Of a DNA stretch of 64,000 nucleotides, positions 53,407 to 64,000 are shown piece after piece. Source of the DNA: Cadophora sp. MPI-SDFR-AT-0126 (lineage: Eukaryota > Ascomycota > Leotiomycetes > Helotiales > Ploettnerulaceae); NCBI GenBank assembly GCA_020747065.1, contig JAGMVK010000016.1, positions 1,116,001 through 1,180,000 on the forward strand, read 5' to 3'. A program made the translations under genes and the position numbers. Position 1 is the first letter of the stretch; each line of letters starts with the position of its first letter. The notes under the pieces are model-generated. The model worked only from the letters and a program-made list of their open reading frames with translations, had not been told where the DNA came from and searched no databases.

Positions 53407-55383
53407 ATGACCGACTATAGCAAGTTAAAGGTCGCCGACCTCCGCGCTGAACTCAAGAAACGCGGCCTGCCGCAGACCGGGCTTAAGAATGCCCTCATCG
53501 ACCGACTGATTGCTGCTGAGGCTGCGGACGACGGCTCTGAAAGTGAGGCCACAGTACAGGCCCTGGATACACACTCTGCCGCTGCGACCTCCCCAGACAC
53601 CGCATCTCCAGTCGTCCCCACGTCATCTGCGGATGGTCTTCCTGAAGCCTCTCAAACGGCTCCAGAGACAACAGAGACCCCAGCAGAAAGCGCAAACCCA
53701 GAGCAGACGACTCAAGGCTCCTCACCGGCTCAGACGCAATCAGATCTGCCTGGTACAGAGCCTACGACCACGATTGAATCTTCGCAGCCATCAGGGCCTC
53801 CTAAAGACAGTCATCATTCAGCCCTTCCGTCTGTCGAGCCTGTGGAAGCAAACGAAGACCGCCAGAAGCGCAAACGGAGATCACAAAGCCCCCCTCCTTC
53901 AGCAGCAGATTCTGCAAGGAAGCGATTTCGACCCAATGATGAAGAACATGCGATTGAAGATGCGACCGCACATACCGATGGCGGATTGGTTAAACAACAT
54001 GGTGTGGACGCAGGAGACAGTACTGGTGCAGCAACAAGTAGCGAGCCTACAGTAGCGGATAGCAAGATGGATGATGTTGACGTTGTAGGCGAAGGTCAGA
54101 CTCTTGGTGAATATCACGAACAGAAGGCAGATGTGGAAATGGGAGAAGGTGACGGCCAGGGAGCAGAACAAGCAGAGCAGGAAGGCGCATCCCACGACCC
54201 TGCAACATCACGACCAGACTCCCGATTTAAGAATCTCTTCCCCGAAACCTCAACACAAATATCGACAGCAGCCATGGGCGACAACCGCGAGTCCGAAGAG
54301 TTCGATGAGCCAGAGCGCAACATCTCTCCAGCCATCCACCCCGCTACGCCAGCTCTCTACATCCGCGATTTCATGCGCCCTCTCAATCCCGCACAACTAC
54401 AAGCACACCTCGCTCACCTCGCCGCACCACCAGGTCACGATGACGACCCAGAAGGGATCCTGAAATTCTACATCGACCCCATCCGCACCCACGCCTTCGT
54501 TTCCTTCACCAAAGTCTCCTCCGCGGCACGAGTCCGCTCCGCGCTCCACGACCGCATCTGGCCCGACGAGAAGACGCGCAAGCCGCTCTGGGTGGACTTC
54601 GTGCCCGCCGAGAAAGTCGAGGAATGGATTGAGCTGGAGCAGGATAACAAGTCCGGTGGACGTACGGGCAAAAAATGGGAGGTCAGCTATAACATCGACG
54701 AAGACCGACATGTCACTGCTTCCTTGCAGGAAGTTGGCAGTATCCCTGGATCAAGCCAATCGATTCGTGCGCCTTCCGTCACAACGTCCTCTCCTCAAAA
54801 TGCACAGTCCATCCGCAATCTGAGTATCCCAACTGGACCTCTCTTGATCCGTGGCCAAGCTGCAGTGGTGACGGCCAATACACAGCGATTGAGTACCCTC
54901 TTCAACTGTACCACAGCCAAGCCAGCTCTGTACTGGCAACCTGTATCAAAAGAGAAAGTCGACAGGAGACTAGATCGCATTGATGGGGCTTTATCGAAGG
55001 ATGCTATTGCAGGTCGCTCAATCCAGGGAGACATCCATCGCTATACTTTCGAGGAAGGCGACATCCTCGTCGATCGTGGACCAGAGATCTTCCCAGGCAT
55101 CCGGCCTCCACCAGGGTTCCGAGGACCAAGCGGCTTCCCACCTCGCGGCGGCGGTGGATTTCAATCGAGAGGCGGTTATGGAGGCCAGTCGTATCGTGGT
55201 GGTGGTGGCGGCGGTGGTCGAGGTCTCTCCTCCGGAAGAGGCTATGATTCTTACAGAGGTGGTTCGTCAAGCGGTCGAGACGGCGGAAGTAGAGGCGGAG
55301 GCAGAGACCGAGATTACGATCGCGACGACAGGAGAGACGACCGGCGATCTTCAAGGGACTATGGTAGTTCCAGGCGTTATTGA
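53407..55383 (+). CDS. Acinus-like SAP-domain RNA-binding protein
   Basis: Intronless, 658 residues from ATG 53407 (MTDYSKLKVADLRAELKKRG). Residues ~4-40 are a SAP domain, which binds DNA or chromatin. A long Ser/Thr/Pro/Glu-rich region follows, with a basic nuclear localisation stretch (RQKRKRRSQSPPP). Residues ~310-405 are an RRM-like fold in the Acinus style (PALYIRDFMRPLNPAQLQAHL, THAFVSFTKVSSAARVRSAL). Residues ~505-570 carry the RNPS1-SAP18-binding motif (KPALYWQPVSKEKVDRRL, then FPGIRPPPGF). The C-terminus is an RGG/GGY/DR-rich tail. Together these identify the Acinus component of the ASAP/exon-junction-associated complex, acting in splicing and transcription regulation in the nucleus. 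The frame is open a few codons upstream but has no earlier ATG in it. Confidence 0.9.
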   Translation: MTDYSKLKVADLRAELKKRGLPQTGLKNALIDRLIAAEAADDGSESEATVQALDTHSAAATSPDTASPVVPTSSADGLPEASQTAPETTETPAESANPEQTTQGSSPAQTQSDLPGTEPTTTIESSQPSGPPKDSHHSALPSVEPVEANEDRQKRKRRSQSPPPSAADSARKRFRPNDEEHAIEDATAHTDGGLVKQHGVDAGDSTGAATSSEPTVADSKMDDVDVVGEGQTLGEYHEQKADVEMGEGDGQGAEQAEQEGASHDPATSRPDSRFKNLFPETSTQISTAAMGDNRESEEFDEPERNISPAIHPATPALYIRDFMRPLNPAQLQAHLAHLAAPPGHDDDPEGILKFYIDPIRTHAFVSFTKVSSAARVRSALHDRIWPDEKTRKPLWVDFVPAEKVEEWIELEQDNKSGGRTGKKWEVSYNIDEDRHVTASLQEVGSIPGSSQSIRAPSVTTSSPQNAQSIRNLSIPTGPLLIRGQAAVVTANTQRLSTLFNCTTAKPALYWQPVSKEKVDRRLDRIDGALSKDAIAGRSIQGDIHRYTFEEGDILVDRGPEIFPGIRPPPGFRGPSGFPPRGGGGFQSRGGYGGQSYRGGGGGGGRGLSSGRGYDSYRGGSSSGRDGGSRGGGRDRDYDRDDRRDDRRSSRDYGSSRRY

Positions 55384-56026
55384 TGAAAATGTCAAAAACG
55401 GCATGATACAACACACTTGCATTCACGGAGTTCACGGTTGATTTTCTGCAATAAAATTTGCAGATGGATGGATGGGTGGGTGGGAGGAACACTTTCTTAC
55501 TTTGTAAGAGTACAAAAAACTTTTAGACGCGATAATATGGTGGCGATACCCATAGAGATACTGGCTTGCTTCTCTGCAGCATAATGAAAAAGCTCTTCAA
55601 TGAAAAAAACTCTTCTTCGATTTACTTTTCTACTTGGCATTCAAAACCCCAATCAACAAACACCAGACCAGACTTTTAAATTCCCATTACTCGACCACTC
55701 TTCTGATTGCAATTTTCCTCATTCGCTGCTTTTCGTTCCCAGGGTCATTGCTCATATCTAGATATATTTCCCCAAAAAGTTCTTTTCAGTACGTTCTTCC
55801 GTGTCTAATAAACATATTCATGCCGCATTGCGATGCCATCGGCCTTGCTCTCGGAAGCTTCCTGAAGCTCGCTCTTCAAAGTCGACCGTTTCTCATACCC
55901 TAATAAGTCGTAGTCTCTCCCATCTATTTTAGTGCTATCAATTTTTCTACGAAATTTGCTCATCCACCTTGGACATCTCTTCGAATCAAATAAGAAAGGC
56001 CGTCATGTCATCATTCCATCGTGTCA
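55384..56026. other. Convergent spacer, Acinus-like / Zn2Cys6 gene
   Basis: About 0.64 kb holding both 3' UTRs. AT-rich; no coding frame of interest. Confidence 0.5.
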
Positions 56027-59000
56027 TCAAAGAAACCCCGCGCCTCTCCCTCCACCATGAATATCTCCAAAAGACGCATACTGCTCCCCAAACTGACCAG
56101 CCCCAACACTGTCCCCAAAAACATGGCCACCACTCTCCAGCCGTTGCTCTCCCATCATCTCGTCGGGGGACAGTTGCGGAGGCGGTCCCATCGCATCACT
56201 AACACCGAACATATGTTGCCACGGCTCATCATAATGGCCATGCAGAGCACCAATACTGCCGAACATCTGGACCGCCCGCTCCTGGTCGAGCGTATTACCG
56301 ACAAGTTCCTGGCCGTAGATCGCAGGCGCGTATGTGTGAGATGGCTGGTACCCGAATGTGTGGGCAGGCCAGGGAGCTGTTGAAGGTGTCGAAACTTGTA
56401 CCCTTGGGTCCAGCTCCGGATCTAGTTCTGCAAGTCGTGGCAATGGTTGGGATTGAGACATCCGTAAATTATTCGGAAATGTGTTTCCTTCTCCCGCTCT
56501 CCAGTTTCGCCAATCGTATCCTTGGGGAACTGGCGCCGTGGTTGGTAGGTCGAAGACGCTCCAGTTTATCCTTGGAGCCACCAGCCGGATCAAACCATCG
56601 AAGATCTCCCATGCTTTGCGAGCTGAGATTGATTCTCCCGACATCATGATAAGCCAACGGACTCCTTTCTTCGCGTCGTCGAGGATGTATGCCGCTTCAG
56701 CTGGTAGATGTTGTGCTTGATATGCCAACTCTAGCATGAGGATTGACAACGCTTCGCAGAGGTAATGGAGAGTATGCCACCAAGAAACAACAGCATAAAG
56801 TTTTGCAACATTGCGTGCTGTCCACCCGATGAGATTTATCATCGTTCGAGCTGAGTAGATGCAAATCTCTACGCCTTCCCTGTTGAAGTCCATGGACCTG
56901 GCTGATTGTGTCGAAATCCGACCATTGAACTTGCAAAGACATGGTCGAAAGAGAATCATGCGAGAGCTATTGAAAAGCATTGCAAGTCCCATTCTAGGAA
57001 GAACAAGGTGATTGGCCCAGTCTGGCTCATGCCATCGGTCGAAATCGAGTGTGTACTCGGCTGGTAGATTGTCGCGCCAAGCTCTAAGGCGAATATCAAT
57101 TCGTCTGATTGTATCTTGAACTTCTACCCAACTCTTTTTTATGGTTGCAGCGCAGTAAAGTTCGGTCACAATATCATGTGAGATGATTGACAGTTGTGTT
57201 CGATAAATGAAATACGTTGAAGTGGTTTCTGGTAGTGTCGGGACTGGTTGTTTGTATGGCAAGGTCGGTTCGATACCAAGAGGCATTTGGTAAGTCGCAG
57301 AAGGACGTCCTGAAACCTGTTAACTGGTCGAAACCTGGATCGCGATTCAACTTACGTCTCTGCTCCTTGGAGCTCTTTGAACTACGTCGACTGGAGAGTC
57401 CTGAAGTGTGGCGAGTCTCTTGCGGACCACTATACAAAGGCTGCCCGGGTCGGAAGTCTTCTTCGTTGATATTCATTGGTAAAGGCGTGCTAATGTCCCG
57501 GTCCGAAATACAACTTGGTCGTCCGGTAAGTTCATTCAAGAGGCATTCAAGGGAGTACAATGACCACCAAAGACGAACCCGATTCTCGTTGTCATAATCA
57601 GAAAGATCACCAGCTTCACTCCGGATATGCAAACCCAAGGTCAAGGCATGTCGAATAGCGAGTCCGCCGATAGTCCAAGCTCTATTAAGTCAGTACCTGA
57701 AATCGCAAAACAGCCAGTTTCTTACCTGTTCAGTCTACATGTAGAGACGAAGTAGAGACACAGCAAGCCCAGAGCTGAAGTTGTAGACACTCTTGCATCT
57801 TCATAGAGTAGCCCCTGATCTAAGCACAGCGTTTTTGCCCTGGTCACGTAGATAAGATGATCGCTATAGTGGCCTCGATATTGATTCCTGGTCAAATGAG
57901 CATAGACAGCACTGATAGCGAAGATCGTATTCAATGTTCCCAACCAGATGAAATCCTCCTTGGAGAGATTAGCAGCAGTTCGATCGTATCGGTCATACCG
58001 CAACATGAAGTTGATCTTATCGACAATTGGAAAAGATTTGTGGACGTTCTCGAAGTATGATTGGACTAGAGCATCTGCTGTTTTCGGGTCTGGCCAATCA
58101 AAACAGTTGATGGTGCTAGAATCGAAAGGCTCGAGATCGCCATCCTCAGTATGGTAAGAAGATAATCCGATTCCTTTCGGATACTTGCCAGCAGTGCTTG
58201 TACATTCTGTTTCTGGTTGACATGCCTCTGCAGTTCTTTTAGCCCATGCCACCGCCGACGACTTGCCCAAGTGGCCGGTTGCACGAGTATCATCCCGATC
58301 TGTGTTCACGTCGGTCACATCCAATGATCCGGTTGAACCGACTTCCATATCAACATCCTCATTGCCGCTTATCTGTGGTTCATCTTCGGCGTCCGAAGAA
58401 TCTTGACTTGCTGAGGGAAGATTTCCTTCATCTGGCGTTACTGGTTGAGGTGCCTCGTTGGAATCAGCAACGAGCCACTACTTGCCGTGCAGCTTCACTC
58501 ACCATGGACAGAACTTCATCTATAGCCACCTTGATATCCTCGGTGGACAAACTAGTGTCCAAACGAATGCGGCGCAGTGCATCCGCGACATCTTCATTAT
58601 GTCGTGACAAAGAGATGGACTCTTTACTCAATTTTGTCATCCTCCTGGAATCGGTTAGCCAGTCTAGTGCCAGTAGGATGGCCAAAGTGACTTCTTGTCC
58701 TTGTCTCGTTTCCCATCACCATAGACACATGGTACGTGTGCATTCTGACATCGAGTGCATGGATTTCCCCCAGTACACCCAGCTTTAGCTTTCCGGCAGT
58801 AGTCGCATGCATGTGGATTTCTTCCCTTTTTCAGCGCCTTGGAGGACTCTATGATGCGGGGGTTCTTTATAGCTGGAATTGCTACCTTGCCAGGCGGCAC
58901 TTGTATCGATTGCTGTGCAGGGTGCCCATGATTTAAAGCGATATGACTAGAGCTTTGTTGTGTGACAGGCGATTGCTGGCTAAATCCAGTCTGTGAAGTA

Positions 59001-59125
59001 GATGCGGTCGGAGGTTTGTTGACAGCAGAAAACACCGTAGAGTGAGGAGACTTTGATGATGGCTCCTCTTCATCCCTTGGTCGTTTACCGGGACCACGGT
59101 TACGCTTTTCTTGCCTAGGCGGCAT
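56027..59125 (-). CDS. Zn2Cys6 transcription factor with fungal_trans domain
   Basis: Five exons, 59125-58692, 58644-58503, 58453-57726, 57681-57356 and 57309-56027, give 970 residues; introns are 44-49 bp. An N-terminal low-complexity, basic segment precedes the zinc cluster with Cys 107, 110, 117, 123, 126 and 133 (ACDYCRKAKAGCTGGNPCTRC). A linker and acidic stretch (SQDSSDAEDEPQISGNED) lead to a fungal-specific transcription factor domain at ~300-640: ADALVQSYFENVHKSFPIVD opens it, WTIGGLAIRHALTLGLH and NRVRLWWSLYSLECLLNELTGRPS are its central signature. The C-terminal ~300 residues include a Gln/Pro/Gly-rich tail that may activate transcription. It should bind paired CGG triplets as a dimer. 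The first donor (gtcact) and third acceptor (acgag) are weak but are the ones that keep frame. Target genes are not evident nearby. Confidence 0.85.
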
Positions 59126-62100
59126 GAATGCAACAGAAAGCAGGGAAGACGGGGTTCAAAGGGACCAGTGTCAATGGCAATACGGCGAGCTTCCGCTCCC
59201 AGCAGGTTGTAGTGCTGAAACTACGCTTTGAAGGTGTTTGTGGGGATGAGCATGGCACAAACCCTATGCGCGCTCAAGGCGGTCCACGTTCATTATCACC
59301 ACAGACTCGAATGTATGGGCCTGGTTGGATCATGCGGTATGCGCTGCACGATAGGGACGGATCGGCATTCCATGCAATCAGACACGATTTGGATGATGAA
59401 TTGAATTGACCGAAGCTTGATTCGATTCCGGGGGAGGCTGAGAAGGCCAAAAAGACATGGAGCAACACAAATCGCGGAACAGAGATGAGAAATAAAGGAG
59501 GTCAGGAAGAGCTTCGTATGTAGTTTAAGCACGGAAAGAACTATCAGATGAGCAGTGTAGCGCAACCATGGATGGGAAGGATGGAAGTGGTCTGTCATCA
59601 TTCCAATTGGACAGGAAGATAAGTCCGGGCGTCCAGTAGCGAATGACATATCGATAACTGGGCAGAAGCAACTTCTATCAGTAAGTTGAGGCAAAGTGCA
59701 CCATCGAGGATTAAGAGTCTCGAGGATCAGCCATAGACGTCACCATGTATATCGAAATGTGCAGGAAAATGGCTGGGACGATTTCACCAGGGCGACGAGG
59801 TCCGTCCGGCTCGGCTCACGTCCCGATCTTTCTTTCTGCCCGCGGTATTCATTCAACCTTGTGTTCCACATAAAAGCGCCACGGTGGTAACAGATACAAG
59901 GTATGCATTGGGCATGAAGGTACAGGCGGAGGTATCTCCGGCCCAGTGCAATATATCAAATGCTATGGTGGGTTTTTAAAATGCGGGGTTGTGTTTGCTG
60001 AGGCTGAAGCCACGCCATGCCGATCAAATTACTGCCGATCAGGCTTTTGAAACAAGTTTTGTCGATTGACGATCTACTCCACCATGACGCTTGTTAGAGG
60101 ATGCTCTGATGATATTTGAGTACTAATGCCGATGTCGACGAGCACGAGAATCCATCAATGACATACGTCCCGTTAGATACGACGAAAACATCTTGGCTTC
60201 GATAGGAGTCGACAGGCTTATTCGACGTCGAAATCCAGATACATGGAATCTGTTGCCATCTCGTTAATTCTCTGCGACTGACTGCCGCTGTGTAATTGCC
60301 ACGTTGTTATAACAGCGAATAAAGTTGACGAAATTGGATCTTCTCGAAGAGAAAGCGAATTTTGCGCCATTGTCTTCATTTGACTCAACGGGCACACCGC
60401 CAGCCTGCACATCGTTTTCAGCGGTCTTAGATGACCGAAATCATCAGTATCGATCAAATCGTTTAATTCAAACTCGAATGGGACGACGTGGTGGCTTTAT
60501 ACATGACAGGCAGATTACGGTGTGCCTGCGAAGCCCTTTGGGTGGACGGGTATTCCTTGGGATACGTGGGAATACGTCGATTCCTTGAAGTTGGATATTG
60601 GCCTGCAAAAAGAAGGGACATCTTGATTGCACGTGGAAGTCTGGAATTTATAAAAGGACCAGTTCTGCCAGATCCTGTCCAAGGCAGATTTACGGCTCCT
60701 GATGGTGGCAAGCGCTATCTCGTCTGGTCTCTGCATGTCTCCGAGAGATTGGTAAAGTAGTCTTCGCAGTATTCGCGGTCATCTCTTGAGTTTTCCACAT
60801 GTGCAAGTCTTGCATGCCTTTCCAAGACCTCTTTGAGCTCTGCCTAGGCTCATCATTGTTCTGCTTTACTATGAACTTCTACTATTGCTTTGCCTGATAA
60901 TTTGAAGTTCTCGCACTTTCCGGGGCGCCACGATTCACCTCACAGAGAATATATTGTCTGGCCTGCTGAGAAACTTGGAGAACAGAGTCAATGTCTGTTT
61001 TCTAATTTACAATCAGACGTTGATTGAAAAGACACAATTCCCTTTCTGAGTCAATCATTCACCAATGCTATCACTCCGCAGTCAAATAGCATCTGTTCGC
61101 AGAAAATTGGCCGATCCAATGATATGCAGACGTCCACCAGACTCAGGATAAGAAACTCATCCCTGACCAGCTCTTCCAGGAGAGCGTTGTCAACAAGCGA
61201 CCTCGCAGGTCTGGGAGTCGGGCTCTGTTACTCTCCGAAGCGACTCGGTTGTTTGTTATGGAGCGCAAAGATATAAAGGAAACGAGTACAGTGGAAATTG
61301 GTAAAAATGACAATGGCATAGGAATTCTACTATCTATCCTTGCCCAAATCGTGGGCTGTTGCTGATTGGACTTCCTACTTCCAGCCATGTATGTGGGAAA
61401 TGTTCGGGATGGTTTTACATTTGAGTTTACGAAATCTTAGCTCAAGCCACCATCGACAAAAGGTTGACAAGAGGGCTGATATCAGTTGGATTGATTTGAA
61501 ATCAAGGGAAGCACAACCTCCGGAGAACATTTCGCTGTTCCTTCTACAAATGGGTGGAATCACAGAACGTCTCGGACAAGAACCTCCGACGATTTTCAAG
61601 TCTCCCTGCATATGGCCCCTTACATAAAAGTCAAATAAATGTTTGGATGTGGTAGTAGAAACAAAATAAAACGAAGCAAAGTGAAATCCGAAGACCGAAA
61701 TCTAAGAGCCGAAACCCTATGCGTCGAAGTCGAACCATAACAAAGTCTATACAAGAGCAAACCGCCACACCAAAGAGAGCAATCATCTGATAATCGAACC
61801 ACTTGTGTCGGACAAGAAACGTTTCAAGAATTTGTCTGGAAGCATGCTAAACCGATACCACAGACCAAGACGGGAACGACACCGAATTCCAAAACACGGA
61901 CAGAACATCACACATCTTCATCTCAAAAAACGCATCATCGACGGCCCGAGCACACAGATTCAGAGTTCGTTTCCCCAACCCCAGCCCAGATGGCCTTCTA
62001 GAATGGTGGGCCAAGCGTCTCAGGGAAGAAAGCCACCACACCGCCTGGTGGATAATGCAGATCATGGTTCCTTCTCCTCTCGCGTTCATAAAGATCTTTT

Positions 62101-63352
62101 TCAAATTATCCATTCCTCAGTCAGAAGATACATCCCGACGTAAATTTTGATATGCGCGTCTTTTTTAACCCTTCAAACAAACGGTAGAAACACATATGAC
62201 GCCTCATGGTCATGTCATGGAAGCTTCTCTGCACGCTGGGTCCAGACTTCCGATCCTAATCATGCAAGTAGCCGTCGAACAGACTGCTCGTCAGGGAATG
62301 CTTGTTGAGACGCCATGCCGCTGCCGTATGGCTTCTCATCAGACGGACATAAGCCTATCGCATGTTACGTGGCCGGATCACACAGACAATAGAAAGTCAA
62401 ACGAAAATTGTAAATATAATATGCCATCACACCGGAACTGGACCTCGGGATACAAAACTAAGTCGAATGATGAAGAAAGATAGTTTGCTGGGGTTGATAT
62501 TAAAATCTCTGCCGAGGGCGGGAGGGACGAAGACCGGAAATTCTCCTAGATCAGCACTGGGGGCTGGAGCATCAACCTTAAAGAAACATGTAGAAACACG
62601 GCACAGCAGAAACTCTATTGAACTTCAGAGCACAGAGTGTTCTGGCTTTGAATATCTGTAATACAGTATACTCAGCTAATAGTAGAAGTAAATAAAGGAC
62701 AAGTGACGTTCAACATCATAAGGGTAGAAAACATATCAATGCGTTCTGCAATAAGATCCTACGCAAAGCCTTCCTGTGATCAATCCTCTGTCGATCTGAT
62801 CCATCATTTTTGCAGCTGCAGCGGAGGAGGAGGCCGATGAGGAAAAGTGAGCGCTGATCTGGACGCTCTGGCGCTTTCGTAGGGGCATGTAGGGTCAGTT
62901 AGTCGATAGTTACGTGGATGTGACCAATGCAAGCCAACCACTCCCCGGCCTCCTTCAGCGGTTAGCGACCGCCAAAGGAGCGAGCTGGACTTCACTCCCG
63001 GTCACTACTCAACCACCACCATTAACTCTCCCGTCCAAGGCAAACTTCTCTCACCCAACACGATCCCATCATTGCATCGTCAACTCCCTCCCTTCGACAA
63101 CAACACCACCATGTCGAACCATCACGGCTGAGTCAACGCCAGCATAGTAGAGCATAGCATAGCATAGAATAGCAGTCAACCCCCCCATCCATCTATCTAT
63201 ATCGCTCGCCTTATCCGACCCTGGCATGCACCTTCGTTGATGGACCCCTCGTGTTGATACCGACCTCTCATCCCTTACCATACCTCCCATTGTACTCCTC
63301 GTTCGATGTCGAACCCGTACGTCCACGTCCTCGTCCTACGCCCTGACTCGCA
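59126..63352. other. 4.2-kb gene-poor interval
   Basis: No convincing gene between the Zn2Cys6 start and the last gene. Frames of 60-130 codons occur on both strands (for example around 59300-59690, 60320-60760, 61800-62140 and 62200-62660) without motifs or splice links. Near 63150-63175 there is a short run of about four copies of the 5-mer AGCAT. The last 300 bases are C/T-rich and probably form the leader of the gene starting at 63353. Confidence 0.4.
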
Positions 63353-64000
63353 ATGAGTCCCATCATGCGAAAGCGCTCTCTGGCCGACATGCAACATACC
63401 GATGCCACGCTGCCGTGCGAATACAATGAGCGAGACTACGCGATAGCCGTGTTACAGCTGGAAGGCGAGCAAACGGAAGCTCAGTTCGACGAGAGCCTTG
63501 CAAAAGAGGCTGAAAGCCTGGGTATCACCATCTCGAGACCCTCAACGCCGATCGACAGTCATGCGACTCACGACTCTCTCTACGGCTCCGCGAACACAGC
63601 GCAGTCGCATCACAGGACTGCCTCGTCGGGATCGCATGGCAGCGCGTCCACGGGAATGACTTCAAGATCTTCGAATGAACAGTTGGATAGCTCTACGCAG
63701 ACCCCACAGCAGTTACGGAAGAGGATGTCCGCAAGGAGGAGCTTGTCCTTCACGGAGTACGAAAAGTACCTGGCACAACATGGGAGCACGAAACCAGTCC
63801 TTCCTCCGCCTATACCTTCGGAGCCTGCACCCTCGCTATTCTCCGTCTCAACCAGAAAATCATATGTTAGCATCAAGAATGGAATCAAGAATAAATTCAA
63901 GTTACGTCGGACGAGGTCATCTCAGGATACCCTAAAGTGAGTACTGCCCAGTCCACGTGAGATTTTACTGACATCATAGTTCTTGCATATGTTGTCGAGA
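63353..64000 (+). CDS. 5' part of a probable RING/IBR-type E3 ligase gene (truncated by window end)
   Basis: Exon 1 (63353-63936) and the beginning of exon 2 (63980-64000), joined across a 43-bp intron with branch CTGAC. Exon 1 codes for 194 residues: a hydrophilic, Ser/Thr/Gln-rich region with the segment YNERDYAIAVLQLEGEQTEA, which looks like a conserved helix, then Pro-rich (PVLPPPIPSEPAP) and basic (KNKFKLRRTRSS) stretches. Splicing gives NSCICCR at the very end of the window, the start of a Cys-x2-Cys zinc ligand pattern as in fungal RING-IBR proteins with a similar Ser-rich leader. The function call therefore rests on seven residues and general layout. The 3' part lies outside the window. 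Confidence 0.5.

Noticed and set aside
57246..57256. GGTTCGATACC, resembling a tRNA B box
   Set aside because: It lies inside the coding exon of the Zn2Cys6 regulator, with no A box or cloverleaf around it.
60463..60760. Plus-strand frame with a well-mixed amino acid composition
   Set aside because: Starts with GTG, is only 90 codons long, has an equally long antisense frame and matches no family I know.
1..64000. CRISPR arrays, bacterial operons, transposase genes or a secondary-metabolite cluster
   Set aside because: The intron-containing fungal genes exclude a prokaryotic context; no spaced direct repeats, transposase motifs, or PKS/NRPS/terpene synthase domains were seen.

Overview
The window looks like nuclear chromosomal DNA of a filamentous ascomycete (Pezizomycotina). 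Most genes have one to six introns that are only 44-60 bp long, with GTRNGT donors and CTRAC-like branch sites just before the acceptor. The gene set is typical of moulds: two Zn2Cys6 regulators, a HET-domain protein, a rhodopsin-domain seven-helix membrane protein, a STAND-type N-terminal domain protein, secreted pectinase and expansin-like proteins, small cysteine-rich secreted proteins, and an arginine-specific carbamoyl-phosphate synthase with the arginine attenuator peptide uORF. The secreted arsenal suggests a plant-associated lifestyle. A Leotiomycete-like origin is possible, but I cannot prove the order from sequence alone.

Layout. 1.8-4.0 kb: TRM1 (+). 4.3-7.75 kb: a seven-exon secreted or anchored subtilase (-). 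9.2-10.9 kb: Zn2Cys6 regulator (+). 11.8-13.0 kb: single-pass membrane protein (+). 13.9-15.7 kb: 4-coumarate:CoA-ligase-like enzyme (-). 16.6-17.3 kb: DJ-1/PfpI protein (+). 17.6-20.2 kb: membrane-anchored HET protein (-). 20.7-23.8 kb: convergent endopolygalacturonase (+) and GPI-anchored expansin-like protein (-). 24.5-25.7 kb: DUF7730-like protein (+). 27.0-29.3 kb: NRK-type kinase with a long acidic N-terminus (-). 30.6-32.7 kb: two divergent cysteine-rich secreted proteins separated by an imperfect ~120-bp tandem duplication. 35.4-36.4 kb: L-type cyclin (-). 37.1-39.0 kb: CPA1/arg-2 with a spliced AAP uORF (-). 40.6-42.3 kb: STAND-N/SH3/WW protein (-). 44.9-46.7 kb: rhodopsin-domain protein (-). 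49.7-52.4 kb: MscS-type channel gene with an in-frame TGA and an apparent frameshift (+). 53.4-55.4 kb: Acinus-like SAP/RRM protein (+). 56.0-59.1 kb: second Zn2Cys6 regulator (-). 63.35 kb to the end: first exons of a probable E3 ligase gene (+).

This is an ordinary chromosomal neighbourhood, not one biosynthetic cluster. Local functional units are the pectinase/expansin pair, the two secreted proteins around a shared duplicated promoter region, and the CPA1 uORF controlling its own downstream gene. Several intervals of 1-4 kb (32.7-35.3, 42.3-44.9, 46.7-49.7 and 59.1-63.3 kb) show no convincing gene. Exon coordinates were derived by hand from splice consensus and reading phase; every multi-exon model given as a CDS adds up to a whole number of codons.
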